The translations under genes were made by a program, and so were the position numbers. The notes under the pieces were generated by a model. The model was not told the DNA's origin. It saw only the letters and a program-made list of their open reading frames with translations, and searched no databases. A DNA stretch of 41,516 nt from Anaerolineae bacterium (lineage in GTDB: Bacteria; Chloroflexota; Anaerolineae; B4-G1): positions 1 to 41,516 of the forward strand of contig JAUWNP010000017.1 of assembly GCA_030612585.1 (NCBI GenBank), read 5' to 3'. This document shows positions 6,747 to 15,169 of the stretch, piece by piece; position 1 is the first letter of the stretch, and each line of letters starts with the position of its first letter.

Positions 6747-9170
6747 ATGAGTAAGCGACACGCTCTGTTGGCCAGCGTCGCGCTGGCACTCGGATTGACG
6801 TTGCTCGTATTGGCCGGTGTCGGTCGGGCTGCTCCCCCAGCGGCCAGTCGAGCGGAATCGGCACCTAGCATTCTGACCGACGGCCTGCGGCCGGTTGGCG
6901 TTCCGCTGGAGATAGCGCTGGCCCTGGATGAGGGAGATGCGTTCACGCTCAGTTTTGGGAACTGCCCCGAGGACCCAGAGCAGTGCATCGTGAGTTATAC
7001 AGGTGGCCAGGTGCAGCACCGTGGCTGGCTTAACCTGGCCTACGTCTGGAACCAGACGGAAGATCCCAATTGGCCCCGCGCTGTGGATCCCAGCGGCGAC
7101 GCCAATATGCTGGAGGATTGGATGGTGAATGGCTTTCCCGGGGGGGTCTCCTTCTTCTACGCCGGCGACTATATCCACGCCAAGCCCGGTCGAAATTCCT
7201 CCGTCATCGGGCAAGCCCCAGTAGGAGAGGAAATCCTGGTGCCGGTCTTTGACTCTGTCCCACACTATGACGAGATCCCAGCACCCAAGGCCCCTGCCGC
7301 TGCGCAAGGTGGCAGCTATTATTACCACATTGTCGGCTTCATGGTCTTCGAGGTCACCGGCGCTGACCAGGGTGCGGGCACGATTGATGGGCAGTTCGTG
7401 CAGTTCGTGCAGTTCATAGACATGCTCAGCGGCACCAAGACCGTCGAGCCAACCGAGGCGGGACCGGGCGACACGCTAACCTACACCATCGTCGTCAGCA
7501 ACGCCGGCCCAGGCGACGCGGCCGGCCTGCAGGTCGTAGATCCGGTTCCCGAGGGCACCGTCTACATTTGGGACAGCGCCTGGGCCAGCAGCGGAGTCGT
7601 CCATCAAAACACCAGCAACATTCACTGGACCGGCCACTTGACGGCAGGACACACGGTCACCATCGGCTTCCAGGTCTATGTGGACTACTGGGTGACGCCG
7701 GGCAGCGTTATCACCAACACCGCCACGGTCATTGATGCCCTGAGCCACAGTTTTGACCTGACGGCGACGACGCTGATCGGGCCGGTTACACCGCGCCCCT
7801 GGACCTTCCTGGTTTATCTCTCAGCAGACAACAACATGGACAACCAGCGCGACCGGTTGATCTACGACCTGGAACTGTTCAACAATCTGGAGCGGGCAGC
7901 GGCCCGTAACCCCGGTGTCACCATTCTGGTTCAGTGGGACCGCAGTCCTGACCACGCTGGCGATACACCCGACGATCACACCCGCCGCTATCGCGTCTTG
8001 CCCAACCGCAACCCCTACGAACTGGCTGACTACGTCGAGGGAACGACCACCTGGGACTTGGGCGAGTTAAACATGGGTGATGACCAGACGCTCTACGGCT
8101 TTGTCACCTGGGCGCGGTCCACTTTCATGCCGATCACCTACACTGCCCTGTCGCTGGTTGGCCACGGTGGTGGCTGGGCACCCAGTTTTGTCCCGGCCTC
8201 GGGAATCGGCTATCTCACCAGTGGCATAGGCTGGGACGACACCAATGGGGACTACCTGGGCACCCGGGAGATCGGCGATGCCTTATACTGGGCCACGGAC
8301 GAGGGCACCGATCCCATTGATGTCCTATTTTTCGACGCCAGCATGATGGGCATGCTGGAGAACGGTTACGAGGTGCGCGACAGCACCCGTTTCCTGGTCG
8401 CTTCGGAGAGCGCCGTGTGGTCTCGTTTCCCCTACGAGGGGTACGTCGGCGACATCGGGATGGACACGACGCCTCGCCAACTGACCGAAGCGCTGGTGCG
8501 GGTTTACGATGACTCGCTGCTGGGCTATCCGCGCACGATGGCCGGGCTGGCCGTGGACGTCAACGCCATCGGTCCCATCTCCCAGGCGCTTGACAGCCTG
8601 GCCCTGGCCCTGTCGGGCACACTGACGACAAGCACTCGCCAGCAAATCACTCAGGCCTACAGCGGTGCTCAAAAGTTCGATTCCAACTGGGACTATGCCC
8701 TGGCCGTCCCTGACGCCTACGTGGACCTGTACGACCTGGCTGAGCAACTGGCGACCCACGTCACCGACACGGCTGTGCTCAGCGCCGCCCACGCGCTGAC
8801 GGTGGCTATCGGCCCGGCCGGCGGGGACGTGGTCGTCCAAGAGCGACATCACGACGGGCATCCCTGGGTCGCGCCATCGCAAACCTGGACCTTCACCGGC
8901 GCTCACGGCATAGCGATCTACTTCCCGCTGGGTGAGGACTTTTGGATGCGTGACTATTACCAACCGACCGAACTGGATCTGGCCGCCCACACTCACTGGG
9001 ACGAGTTCCTCCACATCGGCTGGTACGAGGGCCAGCCAGCACCAGCACTGCCGACGGGCACTTTGCAGCTCACGTTGGCTGCCGCCGGGCCCATTGATCC
9101 GGCGCTGCGGCCTGGCCTGCTATCCGTGGAGCGTTTCTGGGTCTTCCTGCCCAGCATAAGGAGGCACTGA
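6747..9170 (+). CDS. Secreted clostripain (C11)-like protein with DUF11 domain; catalytic Cys replaced
   Basis: An 807-residue secreted protein. The signal peptide (about 1-29: MSKRHALL, hydrophobic core, VGRAA) is followed by a unique region, a DUF11-type Ig-like repeat (about 230-335, beginning GTKTVEPTEAGPGDTLTYT) and a C11 peptidase-like domain (about 350-770, beginning WTFLVYLSADNNMDNQ). The catalytic His is present in LVGHGGGW (H473). The usual cysteine motif D-A-C-L-M-G reads FDASMMGM here, with AGC for Ser532 where TGC is expected. It may therefore be an inactive or altered enzyme. The chosen ATG has AAAGGAG at good spacing; longer frames upstream come from the MITE-like insert. It could bind rather than cut peptides. 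Confidence 0.85.
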   Translation: MSKRHALLASVALALGLTLLVLAGVGRAAPPAASRAESAPSILTDGLRPVGVPLEIALALDEGDAFTLSFGNCPEDPEQCIVSYTGGQVQHRGWLNLAYVWNQTEDPNWPRAVDPSGDANMLEDWMVNGFPGGVSFFYAGDYIHAKPGRNSSVIGQAPVGEEILVPVFDSVPHYDEIPAPKAPAAAQGGSYYYHIVGFMVFEVTGADQGAGTIDGQFVQFVQFIDMLSGTKTVEPTEAGPGDTLTYTIVVSNAGPGDAAGLQVVDPVPEGTVYIWDSAWASSGVVHQNTSNIHWTGHLTAGHTVTIGFQVYVDYWVTPGSVITNTATVIDALSHSFDLTATTLIGPVTPRPWTFLVYLSADNNMDNQRDRLIYDLELFNNLERAAARNPGVTILVQWDRSPDHAGDTPDDHTRRYRVLPNRNPYELADYVEGTTTWDLGELNMGDDQTLYGFVTWARSTFMPITYTALSLVGHGGGWAPSFVPASGIGYLTSGIGWDDTNGDYLGTREIGDALYWATDEGTDPIDVLFFDASMMGMLENGYEVRDSTRFLVASESAVWSRFPYEGYVGDIGMDTTPRQLTEALVRVYDDSLLGYPRTMAGLAVDVNAIGPISQALDSLALALSGTLTTSTRQQITQAYSGAQKFDSNWDYALAVPDAYVDLYDLAEQLATHVTDTAVLSAAHALTVAIGPAGGDVVVQERHHDGHPWVAPSQTWTFTGAHGIAIYFPLGEDFWMRDYYQPTELDLAAHTHWDEFLHIGWYEGQPAPALPTGTLQLTLAAAGPIDPALRPGLLSVERFWVFLPSIRRH

Positions 9171-9175
9171 CCGTA

Positions 9176-9210
9176 AACCTTGCGAAGGTTGCGCAAGCCT
9201 TCGCAAGGTT
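9176..9210. repeat. REP-like hairpin (CTTGCGAAGG core)
   Basis: Perfect 13-bp arms AACCTTGCGAAGG and CCTTCGCAAGGTT around a 9-nt loop. It follows the clostripain-like stop by five bases, so it could also terminate transcription, but there is no T tract. The same core surrounds the RAYT gene far downstream. Confidence 0.8.
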
Positions 9211-9368
9211 CATAAACGTTTGAGCCACTCCCGCTCAATGCGGTACAAACACATCGGGTTGTCGCCCCGGCGGCCGGAGTAGGTGACCGCCAGGTCGGTG
9301 CATCCGCCCTCGCACCATTCGCCGTGGAGGCAGTCGGCACAGAAGCCATGGCGAGCCATCGGCCTCAT
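9210..9368 (-). pseudogene. Radical-SAM SPASM-domain C-terminal remnant (52 codons)
   Basis: The peptide carries FCADCLHGEWCEGGC, then SGRRGDNPMCLYR. This C-x2-C-x5-C-x3-C and GDNPxC arrangement is the C-terminal auxiliary-cluster part of SPASM radical-SAM enzymes. Nothing upstream encodes the SAM-binding CxxxCxxC barrel; the promoter of the epimerase gene occupies that space on the other strand. An ATG preceded by AAAGGG could allow a stand-alone 52-residue peptide. A truncated remnant is the simpler reading. The stop codon overlaps the REP-like hairpin, so the hairpin may mark the deletion end. Confidence 0.6.
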
Positions 9369-9397
9369 TGCCCTTTTGCGGCGGGTTGTGCTATAAT
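9368..9397 (+). promoter_or_regulatory. Sigma-70-type promoter for epimerase gene
   Basis: -35 TTGCCC and -10 TATAAT separated by 18 bp, with the -10 ending 28 bp before the GTG start of the epimerase. Consensus match only. Confidence 0.6.
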
Positions 9398-9425
9398 ATT
9401 CGAGAGATAGCAACAAGGAGGCGAC

Positions 9426-10352
9426 GTGCGTTTCCTCGTCACCGGCGGAGCCGGATTTCTCGGAGCAGCCCTGGCCAACCGATTGGCCAACGATGGACAC
9501 CAGGTACGGGTCATTGATGACCTTAGCGCAGGCGATCCTGCCAGGCTGGACGAGCGGGTGCTTTTCACCCGGGGCGACCTGGCCGACCGGCCCAAACTAT
9601 GGACGTTGCTGCAGGACGTGGACTGCGTCTACCACCTGGCGGCGCGCGTGCTGGTCAGCGAATCCATCCTCTACCCCCGTGAGTACAACGAGGTCAACGT
9701 CGGCGGCACTGTCAGCGTGATGGAGGCGATGCGGGACGCCGGAGTGCGTCGCGTCGTCCTCACCTCCTCCGGCGCGGTCTATGGTGAGCAGGCCGAACAG
9801 CCGGTGCGCGAGGACGTCAACCCCAACCCGCAGTCCCCCTACGCCGTCAGCAAACTGGCTGCCGAGTACTACGTGCGCACCATCGGCGCGCTGTGGGGTA
9901 TTGAGACGGTGATCCTGCGCATCTTCAACGCCTACGGGCCGGGCCAGAGCCTGCCGGCCTCCCATTCGCCGGTGATACCACGCTTCCTACAGCAGGCACT
10001 GGGTGGAGGGTCGCTGATTGTCTTCGGTGGCGGTGGGCAGACCCGTGACTTCGTCTACGTGGACGACGTGGTGGAATCGCTGGTGGCGGCTGCCACCGCC
10101 TCTGACGTGGACCGCCGTATCATCAACGTGGGCAGTGGCCACGAGACCAGCATCAACGAACTGGCGGCGTTGGTGGCGAAGGCAGTGGAACGGAGGGCAG
10201 AGATGCTCCACAGCCCTGCCGAGAGCGGCGGCGTTTCCCACCTCTGCGCCGACATAGCTCTCGCGCACAGATTATTGACCTACGAGCCGCGCGTGGACCT
10301 GGCGCAAGGGCTGCGCCTGACACTGGAGCGCGATCCACGTTTCCAACGGTGA
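9426..10352 (+). CDS. NAD-dependent epimerase/dehydratase (extended SDR)
   Basis: A 308-residue extended short-chain dehydrogenase of the UDP-glucose 4-epimerase type. The NAD loop TGGAGFLG (about residue 6-13) is followed by VRVIDDLSAG, the YAVSK catalytic Tyr/Lys pair (about 139-143) after TSSGAVYGE, and the sugar-nucleotide segment RIFNAYGPGQ. Such enzymes interconvert or dehydrate nucleotide sugars for polysaccharide or glycan synthesis. The exact substrate cannot be told; GalE-like or GDP/dTDP-sugar enzymes are all possible. The start is GTG with AAGGAGG at good spacing. It is a single-gene unit with its own promoter; a palindromic repeat lies downstream. Confidence 0.88.
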   Translation: MRFLVTGGAGFLGAALANRLANDGHQVRVIDDLSAGDPARLDERVLFTRGDLADRPKLWTLLQDVDCVYHLAARVLVSESILYPREYNEVNVGGTVSVMEAMRDAGVRRVVLTSSGAVYGEQAEQPVREDVNPNPQSPYAVSKLAAEYYVRTIGALWGIETVILRIFNAYGPGQSLPASHSPVIPRFLQQALGGGSLIVFGGGGQTRDFVYVDDVVESLVAAATASDVDRRIINVGSGHETSINELAALVAKAVERRAEMLHSPAESGGVSHLCADIALAHRLLTYEPRVDLAQGLRLTLERDPRFQR

Positions 10353-10396
10353 AGCGACGAGCCGCTTGCTCAACCCACACAGTTATTACTCAGACT

Positions 10397-10492
10397 ACCC
10401 TCCCGCAGGTTACGATTTGCTGTACTCGCAGGCTTGCATAGGCATTGGGATGTGCTTTTGCGTTGAAAACCCGTCAAAACCTGCGGGAGGGT
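10397..10492. repeat. Inverted-repeat element with 15-bp ends
   Basis: Perfect arms ACCCTCCCGCAGGTT and AACCTGCGGGAGGGT enclose 66 bp. Outside them, GTTATTACTC and GAGTAGTAAC continue an imperfect inverted pairing, and the right side shares GTAGTAACCGGT with the 273-bp element at 4.4-4.7 kb. A common palindrome (ATTGCTTCGTCACTTCG) follows. This fills most of the gap between the epimerase and the oxidoreductase. Confidence 0.7.
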
Positions 10493-10567
10493 GAGTAGTA
10501 ACCGGTGGAGATTGCTTCGTCACTTCGTTCCTCGCAATGACAGGCTGAGCAGTTACTTTCAGACATA

Positions 10568-11584
10568 TCAACTCTCGTTGACCATCAGCACGATCTTGCC
10601 CTGCACCGCGGCCTGTTCGATGAGTTCGTGCGCCCGCGCCGCCTCTGCCAGCCCCATCCGTTCCGCGATGACCGGCTTGATCTTGCCCTGCGCCAGCAGG
10701 TTGAATAGCTCGGTCAAGTCCTCGTGGAACCAGTCTGGGCACTTCTTGCACAGCGCGCCGATAGAGTAAAACGTTGTCGAGCGGCCATTGGGCAGGATGT
10801 TCCACAACGCGACCTTCATGAACTCGAGCGGGACGTTGCCCCCTTTGCCCATGGCGTCGTTGTAAAATCCATAGGCCACCAGCGTGCCGCCCCGCTTGAG
10901 CGATTTGAACGACCGCTTGAAGTTGTTCCCGCCAATGGGGTCAAAGGCGGCGTGGACACCATCTCCCGTCAGCTCCCGGACGCGCTCCAAAAAGTCCTCG
11001 CTCCGGTAATCAATGGGGGTTGCGCTCAGGCCGGCGACCAGTTCGTGCTTGGACTTGGACGCCGTGCCGTACATCTCCAAATCGAGCAGTTTGCCCAGTT
11101 GGAGCATCGCCGTGCCGACCGCCCCGCCTGCGCCATGAACCAGGATGCTTTGGCCACGCTGCACTCTTGCCGAGCGGTGCAGCATTTGATACGCTGTGAC
11201 ATACGACAGCACAAGGCTGACCGCTTCGGCCGGGTCCAAACCGGCGGGCACGGGAACCAGAGAACTCTCTGGCCGGCAGGTGTACTCGGAATAGGCCCCG
11301 GTAACCGTGAGATCGGCCACCATCTGCCCGACTTGAAGCCTGGTGACACCAGCGCCCAGATTGTCCACCACACCGACCACGTCGTAGCCTGGTGAGAAGG
11401 GTGGCTTTTCCTTCACGTCGCGGTACACGCCTTTGCGGATCATCGTGTCCGTAAAGCAGGCACTGGTGGCTAACACCTTCACCCGCACCTCGCCTGGCCC
11501 CGGTTCCGGGAGCACCACCTCCTCGACAACCTTGAGCACCTCCGGGCCGCCAAACTCCGTGATAATCACGCGCTTGTAACTCAC
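10568..11584 (-). CDS. Zinc-independent medium-chain dehydrogenase / quinone oxidoreductase-like
   Basis: A 338-residue MDR-superfamily protein close to the NADPH:quinone oxidoreductase / VAT-1 group. The N-terminal GroES-like fold holds GPGEVRVKVLATSACFTDTMIRKGVY in pieces and PGYDVVGVV. The NADPH-binding loop is VHGAGGAVGTAMLQL (about 148-162), and DGVHAAFDPIGG follows. The structural-zinc cysteine cluster of alcohol dehydrogenases is absent, as in quinone reductases. A GTG start with GGGGGAAGAA just upstream is used. The neighbouring 89-aa protein is encoded 150 bp upstream on the same strand and may be co-regulated. The substrate is unknown. Confidence 0.88.
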   Translation of the reverse strand: MSYKRVIITEFGGPEVLKVVEEVVLPEPGPGEVRVKVLATSACFTDTMIRKGVYRDVKEKPPFSPGYDVVGVVDNLGAGVTRLQVGQMVADLTVTGAYSEYTCRPESSLVPVPAGLDPAEAVSLVLSYVTAYQMLHRSARVQRGQSILVHGAGGAVGTAMLQLGKLLDLEMYGTASKSKHELVAGLSATPIDYRSEDFLERVRELTGDGVHAAFDPIGGNNFKRSFKSLKRGGTLVAYGFYNDAMGKGGNVPLEFMKVALWNILPNGRSTTFYSIGALCKKCPDWFHEDLTELFNLLAQGKIKPVIAERMGLAEAARAHELIEQAAVQGKIVLMVNES

Positions 11585-11734
11585 TTCTTCCCCCTTCTCT
11601 GCAATATTCTATGCTACAACGGGAACGCATCACCCTCAATGCACCCCTGCTCGCCGGTCGGATTGGAAGACAACTTCCATCCTGAACTTGCCCGGCACAG
11701 ACCGCCACTTTGAGAATCTCTTCTTTCCTTTCAC

Positions 11735-12004
11735 TTAACTGCCCGCACCCCTCTTGGGATCGGGCTTGATACGATTAACAGAGACCAGCGACAGGCCCAT
11801 GTCCCGGACGCGGCTGAGCAGGCCGTACAGGGCCGCCTGGTCGAGGACGGGGCCAGCGATGGTGGTCGTGGTTGGGCCATCATCTTCTTCAGGCGTATCA
11901 ACCGCTACCTCCAGCCCCTCAAACCAGACCGTCCAGCCCTCATCGAGCCGTCCCTCCACGCGAATCTGATAGTGCAATTGAGGCGTTGTATCATGCACGT
12001 TCAT
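11735..12004 (-). CDS. Conserved small protein of unknown function (89 aa)
   Basis: It has a predicted mixed alpha/beta fold: YQIRVEGRLDEGWTVWFEGLEV strands, a short acidic linker, then GPVLDQAALYGLLSRVRDMGL and SLVSVNRI. The second half strongly resembles a small protein family I recall in Chloroflexota and Actinobacteria near oxidoreductase or regulator genes. No biochemical function is known to me. GGAGG sits six bases before the ATG. A minus-strand TATAAT with an upstream TGG (12079-12084) is a plausible promoter. Its place between a MalT-type regulator and a quinone-oxidoreductase-like enzyme suggests a shared response, which is only inference. Confidence 0.7.
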   Translation of the reverse strand: MNVHDTTPQLHYQIRVEGRLDEGWTVWFEGLEVAVDTPEEDDGPTTTTIAGPVLDQAALYGLLSRVRDMGLSLVSVNRIKPDPKRGAGS

Positions 12005-12092
12005 TGTGGTCCTCCCTCAAATCACTGTGTAGGGTGAGCAATACCTCGCTTCCTACCACCTTTTCACTTCTGGGGGATATTATACCAAACAA

Positions 12093-12115
12093 GTAGGGGG
12101 GATCGCTACCCCTAC
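12093..12115. other. Hairpin between small-protein gene and regulator
   Basis: GTAGGGG and CCCCTAC arms around a 9-nt loop, with GTAGGGGGGAT repeated directly at 12129-12139. There is no T tract on either strand. It could be an operator of the 89-aa gene or a weak terminator of the regulator. Confidence 0.35.
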
Positions 12116-12158
12116 GTGGGGGGTTTTGGTAGGGGGGATGGGTGGGGCAGCCCGGGCC

Positions 12159-13733
12159 TCAGATTACGCCCAACTGCTGCCCTCTCGTGATGGCTTTGTC
12201 TCGGTCGTGGACGTCCAGCTTGCGGTAGATCGTCTTGATGTAGGAGCGCACCGTGCTGACGGCGAGGACCAACTCATCGGCCACTTCTGTGCTGGAGAGA
12301 CCCACCGCGAGCAGTCGCAGGACTTGGCGTTCCCGTTCGGTGAGCGGTTCGTAGAGCGGCGCGGTCGCCGTGTCGGGCAACAAAGGGGATGCGCCGTTCC
12401 TGCGGGCTTGGGTCGCAAACGCTGTGAGGAGATTTTGCGCATACTCTGTCTGGACGCCACGCGCGACGGCCTGGCGCAACAGCGTGCGCATTGGCTCCCC
12501 GGCATCGAGGAAGGGGCGGACGTACCCTTCGGGCGCAGCCAGCGCGACGGCGCGTTCCAGGTATTCCAGCGCCCGGGCGTTGTCACGTTTGAGATGCCAG
12601 GCCAGCGCCTGGAGGATCGTGGCCTCGATGAGAACAGCCAAGTACCGGCCCGCCTCGGCCACGGTCACCAGCCGCTCCAACACATCCACTGCCTCGTCAA
12701 GTCGTCCTTGGGCCAACAGGACACGAGGAAGCAAAAGATACTCGGGCAAACGCGTCCAACAAGCCCCTGCTGTCAAGTCCTGGGCTGTCAGCTCGGTTGC
12801 CTGTAGATCGCACGCCGCGACGCATTGAGCAGCAGCGTCAGTATCGTCCTGGGCCAGATAGAGTTCCGCACGGATTGCCATCCAACTCGTGTAAAAGCGA
12901 GAGGCGGTCCGGTAGGGCCGGACGAGTTCACCGGCCTGGTCGAGCAACACCTCAGCCCGCGCCAGGTCGCCGGAGACCATCGCAAACTGCGCCTGAGCCA
13001 GGTAGACGCCGATCACCGCCTCACTGTAACCGGCTTGTCTGGCCAGCGCCAGCCCTTTTTCCAGGTGGTGGGCAGCGGTCGCCAACTCGTCGCGCTGGTA
13101 ATGCGCCATAGCCAGCCCCAGGTATCCCATGCCGACAGCAGGGATGGGGAAAGGTGTGCCTGTTCCCTCAGTCCCTAGTTCGATCGCCCGGTGGTAGCGC
13201 TCAATCGCCGCTCGTAACTTTCCATGGAATGCGAGAATGTCTCCTTGCAGGCTCTGCGCGCTCACCGCCACAAACATGTTCTCCTCGGACTTGAGCGCCA
13301 TCTCGAGCGCTTCGGCAAACGCAGTCTGAGCCGCGTCCAGTTTCCCACTGTTGAAATGGAGCAAGCCCAGGTTGAGAGCCACCACGCAGCGGACGGTGAA
13401 AGCATCGGCGGGCAGTTGCGCCAGGGCTTGTTGTGAGTGCTCAATCACGCCGGGTATGTCGCCTCGTAAGCGGGCGCAATAGGCACGGATCGCGGTCAGA
13501 TGGCCGCGCACCTCTTCCCAGGTGATGAAGCGGCCCTCAGGCGCTGCATAGACTCGCTCAAAGTCGGATAATGCCGCCTCTCCGGCTTGCACGTAGCGCT
13601 CGGCGGTTTCGACCTGTCCGGTGAGCACAAAGGCCCAGCCGCAGCCCGCGCAGAGGTAGGGGCGGGTGGCAATCAGGTCGTCCGGAATCTGCCGCACCCA
13701 ATTCAGAAAGGTCGCCAAGCGGCTGCCCCCCAC
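12159..13733 (-). CDS. LuxR/MalT-type (LAL) regulator, C-terminal part after frameshift
   Basis: A 524-codon frame holding the TPR-like helical repeats (about 1-440, with pairs such as LGLLHFNSGKLDAAQTAF) and the DNA-binding domain TERERQVLRLLAVGLSSTEVAD plus STVRSYIKTIYRKLDVHDR (about 460-520). It continues the upstream N-terminal ATPase half in another frame. The apparent start is a GTG inside the overlap and has no ribosome site, so it is unlikely to be a separate gene. Restoring one G in the six-G run at 13726-13731 would join the halves into about 925 residues, the normal LAL size. It is either a decayed regulator, a phase-variable tract or an assembly error. Confidence 0.8.
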   Translation of the reverse strand: MGGSRLATFLNWVRQIPDDLIATRPYLCAGCGWAFVLTGQVETAERYVQAGEAALSDFERVYAAPEGRFITWEEVRGHLTAIRAYCARLRGDIPGVIEHSQQALAQLPADAFTVRCVVALNLGLLHFNSGKLDAAQTAFAEALEMALKSEENMFVAVSAQSLQGDILAFHGKLRAAIERYHRAIELGTEGTGTPFPIPAVGMGYLGLAMAHYQRDELATAAHHLEKGLALARQAGYSEAVIGVYLAQAQFAMVSGDLARAEVLLDQAGELVRPYRTASRFYTSWMAIRAELYLAQDDTDAAAQCVAACDLQATELTAQDLTAGACWTRLPEYLLLPRVLLAQGRLDEAVDVLERLVTVAEAGRYLAVLIEATILQALAWHLKRDNARALEYLERAVALAAPEGYVRPFLDAGEPMRTLLRQAVARGVQTEYAQNLLTAFATQARRNGASPLLPDTATAPLYEPLTERERQVLRLLAVGLSSTEVADELVLAVSTVRSYIKTIYRKLDVHDRDKAITRGQQLGVI

Positions 13734-14935
13734 ATGCGCAGGCCATATTGCTCGGCAAGATGGGCGGCGAGAGAGGAATCAGGAATAGCCAGGGCGTGGT
13801 GAATTGCCTCGTCTGGGTCGTCCGCTTGCTCATACCATTGGCTGGCACGCCGGTGCAGATCTGCCGTCCGCTCCGGGTATTCACGCCGCAGCCGGTAGCG
13901 CAGCAGATCGGCGAACAGGTGATGGTAGCGATACCACTCCCGTTTGTTGTCGAGCGGAACGAGGAAAAGATTGGCAGCATCGAGACGCTCAAGGAGGGCC
14001 TGGCTCGGAGCGGGAAGTCGGATATCGGAAACCAGGGCGTCGCAGAGCGGCGCGTTGAAGCGGTTGAGGATAGCCGTGTGCAGCAAAAAATCCTGGATCG
14101 CTTCCGGCTGGCGGTGCAGCACCTCCTCAGCCAGATAGTCCATCACGTGACGGTCATCGCCCGCGAACGCAGCGACGAAAGCGTCGGCATCGTCGCGGTC
14201 CCGCAGGGAAAGGGCGGCCAGTTGCAGCCCGGCGATCCAGCCCTCGGTGCGGGTCTCCAGTGCCGTCACCGCATCGGCGGAGAGGTGCAAGCCCATCGTC
14301 CGGTTGAGGAAAGCAGCAGCCTCTTCCGCCGTGAAGCGCAGGTCGCGCTCTCGGATCTCGGTCACCTGGCCCCGGGCACGCAGCCGTGGGAGCGGGAGGG
14401 GCGGGTCCTCGCGCGTGCTAATGACCACGTGCATAAGGGGCGGCTGATGCTCCAGCAGAAAGCGGATCGCCTGGTGGATCGAAGCAGCGTGGATGAGGTG
14501 ATAGTCGTCCAGCACGAGCGTCGTCTTGGCCGCCACAGCGGTGACGTCGTTGATCAACGCCGTCACCAGCGCTTCAATCCACTCGACCTCGGCACCGGAA
14601 GGTAAAGGAGTGGTCGGCAGTTGCGGCGATTGCAGAAGGCCCTGCGTGGATTGCCCAATGGCCTCGTCCACTCTCTGCAGGGCGGCGACCAAATACGCCA
14701 GGAAGCGGACCGGGTCATTGTCGCCCTCGTCGAGCGAAAGCCAGGCAACGGGCATCTCGTTCCGACTAACCCATTCGCTCAGCAGCGTGGTCTTGCCAAA
14801 ACCGGCCGGGGCGGAGATGAGAGTCAGTCTGCAGTGTAGGCCAGCGTTCAACCGCTCAATCAAGCGCGGGCGTGACACCAATTCGGGCCGGACCTGTGGG
14901 ATATAGAGTTTGGTGGTCAGGAGGGGCGCGGACAT
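13703..14935 (-). CDS. LuxR/MalT-type (LAL) regulator, N-terminal ATPase part before frameshift
   Basis: A 410-codon frame with the STAND-type NTPase of MalT-like regulators: LLTTKLYIPQVRPELVSRPRL at the N-terminus in usual form, Walker A SAPAGFGKTTLLSEW (about 41-55), a Walker B-like TTLVLDDYHLI (about 140) and the winged-helix region near 300-370. After QYGLRMW the frame leaves the conserved track and stops within nine codons, where the C-terminal frame takes over. MalT-type proteins bind ATP and an inducer, oligomerise and activate transcription. The ATG has GGGAG upstream. Alone it would lack DNA binding. Confidence 0.8.
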   Translation of the reverse strand: MSAPLLTTKLYIPQVRPELVSRPRLIERLNAGLHCRLTLISAPAGFGKTTLLSEWVSRNEMPVAWLSLDEGDNDPVRFLAYLVAALQRVDEAIGQSTQGLLQSPQLPTTPLPSGAEVEWIEALVTALINDVTAVAAKTTLVLDDYHLIHAASIHQAIRFLLEHQPPLMHVVISTREDPPLPLPRLRARGQVTEIRERDLRFTAEEAAAFLNRTMGLHLSADAVTALETRTEGWIAGLQLAALSLRDRDDADAFVAAFAGDDRHVMDYLAEEVLHRQPEAIQDFLLHTAILNRFNAPLCDALVSDIRLPAPSQALLERLDAANLFLVPLDNKREWYRYHHLFADLLRYRLRREYPERTADLHRRASQWYEQADDPDEAIHHALAIPDSSLAAHLAEQYGLRMWGAAAWRPF

Positions 14936-15036
14936 TTGGCTCCCAATGGCGGTGTTTCACGACCAGCCTCTTGAATCAGACAGATGCCAGTATCTTATCA
15001 CATCCTGTCCAGTGCTGCAACTCCGTTGAAAAGAAC

Positions 15037-15064
15037 TTGACCCCCTGCCGTTGGCTGGTATACT
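15037..15064 (+). promoter_or_regulatory. Sigma-70-type promoter for glycosylase gene
   Basis: -35 TTGACC and -10 TATACT with a 16-bp spacer. The leader before the glycosylase start would be about 100 nt. TGTCCAG and CTGGACA occur as an inverted pair about 100 bp apart around it. Confidence 0.55.
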
Positions 15065-15169
15065 ATGTTGTAGACTACGCGATCTCCCCAGGACGATGGG
15101 TTACAGCAAGACTCGTACTGGACAGTACACCTGCCTGGACAACCTAGCACGGAATTCGTGCTTGCAGCG

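Noticed and set aside
13748..14605. 285-codon plus-strand frame opposite the LAL ATPase domain
   Set aside because: Shadow frame; Walker A and family motifs are on the minus strand.
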